NCBI GenBank assembly: GCA_045546535.1
Contig: JAZQDA010000085.1
Span: 1 to 17,577, forward strand
Length of the DNA stretch: 17,577 nt
From: RGIG1828 sp045546535
GTDB lineage: Bacteria; Bacillota; Clostridia; UMGS1810
Reading direction: 5' to 3'
A program made the translations under genes and the position numbers. The notes below the pieces were generated by a model, which was given only the letters and a program-made list of their open reading frames with translations, did no database searches and was not told where the DNA came from. This document shows positions 12,934-17,577 of the stretch, one piece after another. Each line of letters opens with the position of its first letter. The first letter of the stretch is position 1.

Positions 12934-14907
12934 GTGAAAAAGTTTTTGATGTTTATTGTGTTTTCGCTTATACTTTTGTTTTCAACTGCACTTGCAAGTG
13001 CATCTGAAAATCTGCCGTCGATATTTATAAACGGCGTAAGGTCACAAACAGATGATTCTTTTGTTATGAAAAATTCCACCGTATACATAACAAGTGAAAA
13101 GGCAGAGAATATTTTTGGGATAAAAAGTTCCCTTGACACAGAAAATTCTGTGTATAATTTTTCCAATAAATTAAGAAATGTAACGTATGACTATAATACG
13201 GGCAGTGTTAATGTTAAAGATAACAGTTCGTTTTTGTATAAGGTTATTCCAAATGCATTTCCGTCTTATATTGAAAATGGCAAAGTGTACCTTGGTCTCA
13301 GGATGGTATGCGAATCTCTTGGATATGAAATTGAATATCGTGAAAAAATAACTGCAGTAAATATAAAACTTACTGACCACATAAATGGACTTTTCAACGA
13401 TTACGGCACAGCAATTTCGTATAAAGGCAACAAATATGGACTTATAGGCGAAAACGGAGAAACTGTTCTTCGTTACGCTTATGAAGAAATATCAAACTTT
13501 GACAATCCTCTTATTTATAAACTCACCCAAAATCACAGATGCGGTCTTGCAGACTCAAAAGGCGATATGATAACGCAGATTGCCTATAACGAAATAAGAT
13601 ATATGTCTCCCGATGAAATACACATACGACAAGGCAGAAAATGGGGAATGTGCGATATAAAAGGTACAATAATAGTTCCCGTACTGTATGAAGAGGTAGT
13701 TTATTGCTCAAATCTTGTTGCTATGGTAAAGATAGCGTCAAGATGGCATATTTTAAATTGCAAAACGGGCGAAATTTCCCATAAATTTTATGATGAAGTA
13801 TATAAACTTACCACAGGTATACAGACAGATAATGCTCAGATAATGGGTTATTATGTCTGCCGTAATGACAAGTGGGGCTATGTGGACAGTTTCGGTAAAA
13901 CTATTATTGATGTAAAGTACGACGCATTAGATAAGTTTGACGAAAGAGGCAGAGCGAGATTTATTTTAAAAGATAAATTTGGAATAATTGACTGCGGTGG
14001 GCAGATAATTATTCCCGCCGCCTATGATTATCTCGGTATGTTTGGTTCGCTTTCCGTAACAGAGGCTAAAGTCGGAAATAAATACGGTCTTGTAGACGAT
14101 AAATTTAACCCCGTTACGCCATTTGACTATGACTATATTTATTCTTTCAATAATGGGTCTACCACAGTTGCTTTCAAAAACGGGTATTTCGGACTTATAG
14201 GATTAAACGGGGAAAACATAACACCTTTTGAATATACCTATATGGAAGACTTTAAAAACGGACTTGCTCTTGCTTATAAAAACGGTTATGGATATATAAA
14301 CGCAGTCGGTCATGAAGTTATAAGTACTGTACATACAGAAGTCAAGCAGGGGACATCAGGCTCTGTTTTTCTTAAATTAAATGATAAATGGGCACTGTAT
14401 TCTCAGACTGGTGAAAACCTTACAGGCTATAAATATATGACTGCAGGTTCATTCTCAAACGGACTTTCAGCAGTAAGCGAGGTAACTTCATCAGGTGAAA
14501 AATACGGATATGTTAACGATTCAGGCGATATTTTGATTGAGTGTCAGTATGACATTGCGCTTGATTTCAAATACGGAAAGGCGATAGTCAGAAAAGGCAA
14601 TTATTCAGGCATAATAGATGTCAGCGGAAAAACTTTAATTCCGTTTGTGTATTCAGGCTTCAATTCATCTTATGATTATAACGTAATAGCCGCAGCCGAT
14701 GGTGCAACGGGAAAATGGGGACTTATCTCATTTAAAAATGAAAAACTTTCAGAATTTAAATATGACTATATATTTGAATTTGAAAACGGGTATGCATACA
14801 CGCTTAAGGATCACCTTTACGGAATGATAGATGCTAAAGGGAACGAAGTTTTAAAACCTATATATAAAACAAAAGAAGCAGCGTTTACTAAATTTGAAAA
14901 ACTATAG
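12934..14907 (+). CDS. Exported stalk-domain and WG-repeat protein
   Basis: Protein of 657 residues. A signal peptide is clear: MKKFLMFIVF, a hydrophobic core, then ALASASE, with cleavage near residues 22-25. There is no lipobox cysteine and no C-terminal anchor or sortase motif. Residues about 28-148 resemble the copper amine oxidase N-terminal (stalk) domain common on clostridial surface proteins. Residues about 165-646 are some 14 degenerate WG (KWG) beta-repeats of about 30-45 residues, with units such as KWGYVDSFGKTIIDVKYDAL and KYGLVDDKFNPVTPFDYDYI. The longer frame to 12901 is rejected, because GTG at 12934 follows GGGAGGG by about seven bases and puts the signal peptide at the N-terminus. 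Function of WG-repeat proteins is not established; surface binding is a guess. Confidence 0.88.
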   Translation: MKKFLMFIVFSLILLFSTALASASENLPSIFINGVRSQTDDSFVMKNSTVYITSEKAENIFGIKSSLDTENSVYNFSNKLRNVTYDYNTGSVNVKDNSSFLYKVIPNAFPSYIENGKVYLGLRMVCESLGYEIEYREKITAVNIKLTDHINGLFNDYGTAISYKGNKYGLIGENGETVLRYAYEEISNFDNPLIYKLTQNHRCGLADSKGDMITQIAYNEIRYMSPDEIHIRQGRKWGMCDIKGTIIVPVLYEEVVYCSNLVAMVKIASRWHILNCKTGEISHKFYDEVYKLTTGIQTDNAQIMGYYVCRNDKWGYVDSFGKTIIDVKYDALDKFDERGRARFILKDKFGIIDCGGQIIIPAAYDYLGMFGSLSVTEAKVGNKYGLVDDKFNPVTPFDYDYIYSFNNGSTTVAFKNGYFGLIGLNGENITPFEYTYMEDFKNGLALAYKNGYGYINAVGHEVISTVHTEVKQGTSGSVFLKLNDKWALYSQTGENLTGYKYMTAGSFSNGLSAVSEVTSSGEKYGYVNDSGDILIECQYDIALDFKYGKAIVRKGNYSGIIDVSGKTLIPFVYSGFNSSYDYNVIAAADGATGKWGLISFKNEKLSEFKYDYIFEFENGYAYTLKDHLYGMIDAKGNEVLKPIYKTKEAAFTKFEKL

Positions 14908-14923
14908 TAAACACTGCTTTTTT
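14876..14923 (+). terminator. Terminator overlapping the end of the WG-repeat gene
   Basis: Arms of 15 bases (14876-14890, AAGCAGCGTTTACTA; 14905-14919, TAGTAAACACTGCTT) with one mismatch and a 14-base loop, then T's to 14923. The left arm lies in the last coding codons and the right arm starts at the TAG stop. It also faces the convergent smpB gene and may serve both directions. Confidence 0.82.
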
Positions 14924-14937
14924 ACATAACTTATGTG

Positions 14938-15408
14938 TTATTGATTGTATTCTTTAATTTTTCTTGCAATCTCTCTTTTTGCGTCATTTGCTTTAATGTC
15001 CTGACGCTTGTCATAACTCTTTTTACCACGGGCAAGACCGAGTTCTATCTTTACCCTCTGACCCTTAAGGTAGACTTTTGTAGGAACCAGAGAGTAACCT
15101 TGTTCTTTAATTTTCCCAATGAGTTTTCTTATTTCAAACTTGTGCATTAAAAGTTTTCGCTCTCTTAAGGGTTCTCTGTTAAAGATATTTCCTTTTTCAT
15201 ATGGACTTATATGCATCCCTTTAAGCCATACCTCGCCGGTTTCAATAGATGCATATGAGTCTTTTACATTTACCTGACCAAGTCTGATAGATTTAACTTC
15301 AGTCCCCGTAAGTTCAATACCGCATTCATATTTTTCTTCAATAAAATAATCGTGAAATGCTTTTTTATTCTGAGAAATTATTTTAACATTTTCGCTCAAT
15401 TTATTCAC
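14938..15408 (-). CDS. smpB: SsrA-binding protein SmpB
   Basis: Partner of tmRNA in trans-translation: binds its tRNA-like domain and brings it to stalled ribosomes. The 156-residue length is typical. Visible motifs are NKKAFHDYFIEEKYECGIEL (14-33) and TGTEVKSIR (34-42), the core HISPYEKGN region (66-74), and the basic C-terminal tail starting GLARGKKSYDKRQD (124-137) that reaches into the decoding centre. The start is GTG at 15408, inside the end of rnr (8-base overlap). No strong ribosome binding site precedes it, so it is probably translated by coupling to rnr. A TTG three codons later is the only near alternative. The rnr-smpB order is widespread in Firmicutes. Confidence 0.97.
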   Translation of the reverse strand: MNKLSENVKIISQNKKAFHDYFIEEKYECGIELTGTEVKSIRLGQVNVKDSYASIETGEVWLKGMHISPYEKGNIFNREPLRERKLLMHKFEIRKLIGKIKEQGYSLVPTKVYLKGQRVKIELGLARGKKSYDKRQDIKANDAKREIARKIKEYNQ

Positions 15409-17518
15409 CGCTTTCTATAAGAAAATCAATTTGTCCGCTAAGTATATCCGCTCTTTTAACTTTAATTTTAATTTCATCTCCGATAGAGTAGATTTTTCCA
15501 TATTTTTTTCCCGTGAGGGTAAACTCGCTCTGTGAGTATTCATAATAATCATCATCAAGGTCAGTCATAGTAATGAGTCCTTCTATGCCGAACTCGGTCT
15601 GTGCAAACATTCCAAACGATGTAACAGAAGATATTACAGCATCATATACGCACCCGATTTTATCCTGCATATACTCTGCTTTTTTGATATCTGCCATTTC
15701 TCTTTCTGCTTCCATTGCATTTATTTCACATTCAGAAGAAGATTTTGCGCTTTTTTTAACAAAAGATAAAAGGAATCTTTCTCTGTTTTTGCTTATTCCA
15801 TAATTAAGATATTCTTTTAAAATTCTGTGCACTACCAGGTCGGGATATCTTCTTATGGGAGATGTAAAATGACAGTATTTATCAAAATTCAACCCAAAAT
15901 GCCCCAGACACTCATGAGAATATTTTGCTTTCATCAAAGAACGGAGCATAAGTTTGGTAATAATTAGTTCTTTTGGCGAACCTTTTATTTTTTCAAGAAG
16001 ATTTGCAAACGCTTTCGGACTGGGATTATCGAATTTAGTTCCAAGTGTAAATCCAAGTCTATGCAAAATATCAGAAAAATCTCTCATTTTTTCATCAGAT
16101 GGTTTTTCGTGAATTCTGTAAACAGACGGAATATTTTCCTGTAGCATTTTTTCGGCCACACACACGTTTGCAAGGAGCATAAATTCTTCAATCAGAGAAT
16201 GCGCGTCATCGCTTGAAACCTTAAATACATCAATCGGTTTCCCGTTTTCGTCAAGTTTAAAGCCGACTTCTTCAAGATTAAAATCAATACTGCCTTTTTC
16301 AAGTCTTTTTTCTTTGAGTTTTGTTTTTAACTCATTCATAGTTTTAATTGTTTCGGCTATTTCTTTATATTTTTGAATAGTTTTTCTGTCTTCCTCTATT
16401 ATTTTTAATACCTCGTCATAAGTAAGACGGTATTTTGAATTTATAACAGATTCTTTAATATCATAACCCAAAATATTTGCATCGCTGTCAAGTTTAATTA
16501 TAACAGAGAGTGTAAGTCTGTCAACGCCAGGATTTAAACTGCAAAGACCGTTTGAAAGATGTTTTGGAAGCATAGGAATAACTTTGCCGGGAAGATAAAC
16601 ACTTGTACCTCTTTTTCTCGCTTCATTGTCAAGAACAGAGTTTTCAGAAACGTAATAAGACACATCTGCAATATGAACACTCAAAACGTATCCGTCTTTA
16701 ATCTTTTCGATACTGACCGCATCGTCAAAATCTTTTGCATCTTCCCCGTCAATCGTGAAGATGAGTTTATCTCTTAAATCAAGTCTTCCGTCTAATTCTT
16801 CTTCATAAACTCTGTCCCCGAATGAGAGTGCAGAGAGCATAACTTTTTCAGGAAACTCGTCGGTTAGCGAATAAGTTGCCATAATACCTTCAATATCAAC
16901 GCCTTTTTCGCCTTCAAATCCCAGAACTTTCTCAATATATCCTTCGGGATTTTTACCGACAGAACTTTCCCACTTTGTAATTTTTACACATACCTTTTTG
17001 CCGTCTGCATCTTTAATGCAGTGTTTTTTAGGTATATAAATATCACTTGTAAAATTTTTAGAATCAGGTATGACAAACCCTGAGTTTTTAAGCAGTGTAA
17101 AAGTTCCTACAACGCTTTTTTCAGAGTGTTTTATTATTTTAACAATTTTTGCTTCACTGCATTTACCTGCATCTGTGCTGTGCTTTTTTAAACGCATGAG
17201 AACAGTATCCGAGTCAAAAGCAGATAGGGTATCGCCCGGATTTATAAAAAACTTTTCATCATCATCGGTTATAACAAAGCCGTATCTTTTACCTTTAGAA
17301 TGAAAAACGCCTTTAATTAAATCGGAATTTTTAAGGCAAACATATCTGTTTTTATCATTTCTGTAAATTTTACCTTCGCTCTCAAGGTCAGATAAAATTT
17401 CAATAAGTTCATCTCTTTGTTCTTTTTTTACACCTAAAACAGCACTGATGTCTTTATATGTCATAGGTATATAATTTTCATCCTGTATGAAATAAAGTAT
17501 CTTTTCTTTTCTCGTCAT
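15401..17518 (-). CDS. rnr: Ribonuclease R
   Basis: Processive 3'-to-5' exoribonuclease of 705 residues that degrades structured RNA and, with SmpB and tmRNA, non-stop mRNA. Domains in order: N-terminal helix-turn-helix (about 1-65), cold-shock/OB domains (about 66-230), RNB catalytic domain (about 245-570) and C-terminal S1 domain (about 622-702). The RNB metal-binding aspartates are D257, D263, D265 and D266 in TIDGEDAKDFDD. The family signature HFTSPIRRYPDLVVHRILKEY sits near the end of the RNB domain. ATG at 17518 follows a GAGG site. Length and domains favour RNase R over the shorter RNase II. The window ends 59 bases upstream, so whether secG or another gene precedes it cannot be seen. 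Confidence 0.97.
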   Translation of the reverse strand: MTRKEKILYFIQDENYIPMTYKDISAVLGVKKEQRDELIEILSDLESEGKIYRNDKNRYVCLKNSDLIKGVFHSKGKRYGFVITDDDEKFFINPGDTLSAFDSDTVLMRLKKHSTDAGKCSEAKIVKIIKHSEKSVVGTFTLLKNSGFVIPDSKNFTSDIYIPKKHCIKDADGKKVCVKITKWESSVGKNPEGYIEKVLGFEGEKGVDIEGIMATYSLTDEFPEKVMLSALSFGDRVYEEELDGRLDLRDKLIFTIDGEDAKDFDDAVSIEKIKDGYVLSVHIADVSYYVSENSVLDNEARKRGTSVYLPGKVIPMLPKHLSNGLCSLNPGVDRLTLSVIIKLDSDANILGYDIKESVINSKYRLTYDEVLKIIEEDRKTIQKYKEIAETIKTMNELKTKLKEKRLEKGSIDFNLEEVGFKLDENGKPIDVFKVSSDDAHSLIEEFMLLANVCVAEKMLQENIPSVYRIHEKPSDEKMRDFSDILHRLGFTLGTKFDNPSPKAFANLLEKIKGSPKELIITKLMLRSLMKAKYSHECLGHFGLNFDKYCHFTSPIRRYPDLVVHRILKEYLNYGISKNRERFLLSFVKKSAKSSSECEINAMEAEREMADIKKAEYMQDKIGCVYDAVISSVTSFGMFAQTEFGIEGLITMTDLDDDYYEYSQSEFTLTGKKYGKIYSIGDEIKIKVKRADILSGQIDFLIESGE

Positions 17519-17546
17519 ATTTCCTCACAAAAATTTTCTTAACTAT

Positions 17547-17555
17547 AGTATAACA
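17547..17555 (-). promoter_or_regulatory. Extended -10 promoter of rnr
   Basis: On the minus strand TGTTATACT (17555-17547) forms an extended -10 with TATACT, about 29 bases before the rnr ATG. The matching -35 position (ATATCA, 17570-17575) is poor. Only 59 bases upstream of rnr are visible, so an operon promoter further upstream cannot be excluded. Confidence 0.5.
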
Positions 17556-17577
17556 TAAATTTTTAAAAATGATATAT

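Noticed and set aside
13133..13158. TTGACA and TATAAT, both perfect hexamers, inside the WG-repeat gene, with an ACACAGAA/TTCTGTGT inverted repeat between and around them.
   Set aside because: The spacer is only 14 bases, too short for sigma-A, and the site is within coding sequence of a single long ORF. The palindrome is coincident with ordinary codons.

Overview
The window is AT-rich DNA that reads as a chromosomal segment of a spore-forming, low-GC Gram-positive bacterium of the Clostridia type. The reasons are AGA-dominated arginine codons, AAGGAGG-like ribosome binding sites, consensus sigma-A promoters, U-tract terminators, SpoVG, a SpoIID-like protein, a YmfF/YmfH-type M16 pair and an rnr-smpB pair. 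I see no insertion sequence, phage gene, CRISPR array, tRNA or rRNA. Genus cannot be decided from what is visible.

Layout. Positions 1-3600 are on the minus strand: the 5' part of pgk (cut by the window edge), a tightly coupled operon of an Lrp/AsnC regulator, a PLP aminotransferase and trmL (4-base and 1-base overlaps), and spoVG behind a perfect TTGACA-17-TATAAT promoter. Positions 3780-8830 are on the plus strand: a non-catalytic and a catalytic M16 peptidase homologue (YmfF/YmfH type), lgt, and the magnesium channel gene mgtE. A 175-base leader separates lgt from mgtE. It holds a 30-codon ORF with its own ribosome binding site and a hairpin that buries the mgtE ribosome binding site. A bidirectional terminator separates mgtE from the convergent trhA (PAQR/hemolysin III). 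trhA and metA are divergent, with facing promoters at 9557-9634.

Positions 10690-12820 hold a three-gene operon: a small beta-sandwich-like protein, a SpoIID-like domain joined to two peptidoglycan-binding repeats, and a protein made only of two such repeats. None has a visible signal peptide, which suggests spore-coat or cortex-side proteins made in the mother cell (inference). Next comes an exported stalk-domain plus WG-repeat protein of 657 residues. Its ribosome binding site lies inside a GC-rich inverted repeat followed by six T's. Convergent to it are rnr and smpB (ribonuclease R and the tmRNA partner protein), overlapping by 8 bases.

Most genes are housekeeping: glycolysis, tRNA modification, lipoprotein maturation, Mg2+ uptake, methionine synthesis, RNA decay and ribosome rescue. 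The least explained parts are the mgtE leader, the leaderless peptidoglycan-binding operon with a repeat apparently split between two genes, and the stem in front of the WG-repeat gene.
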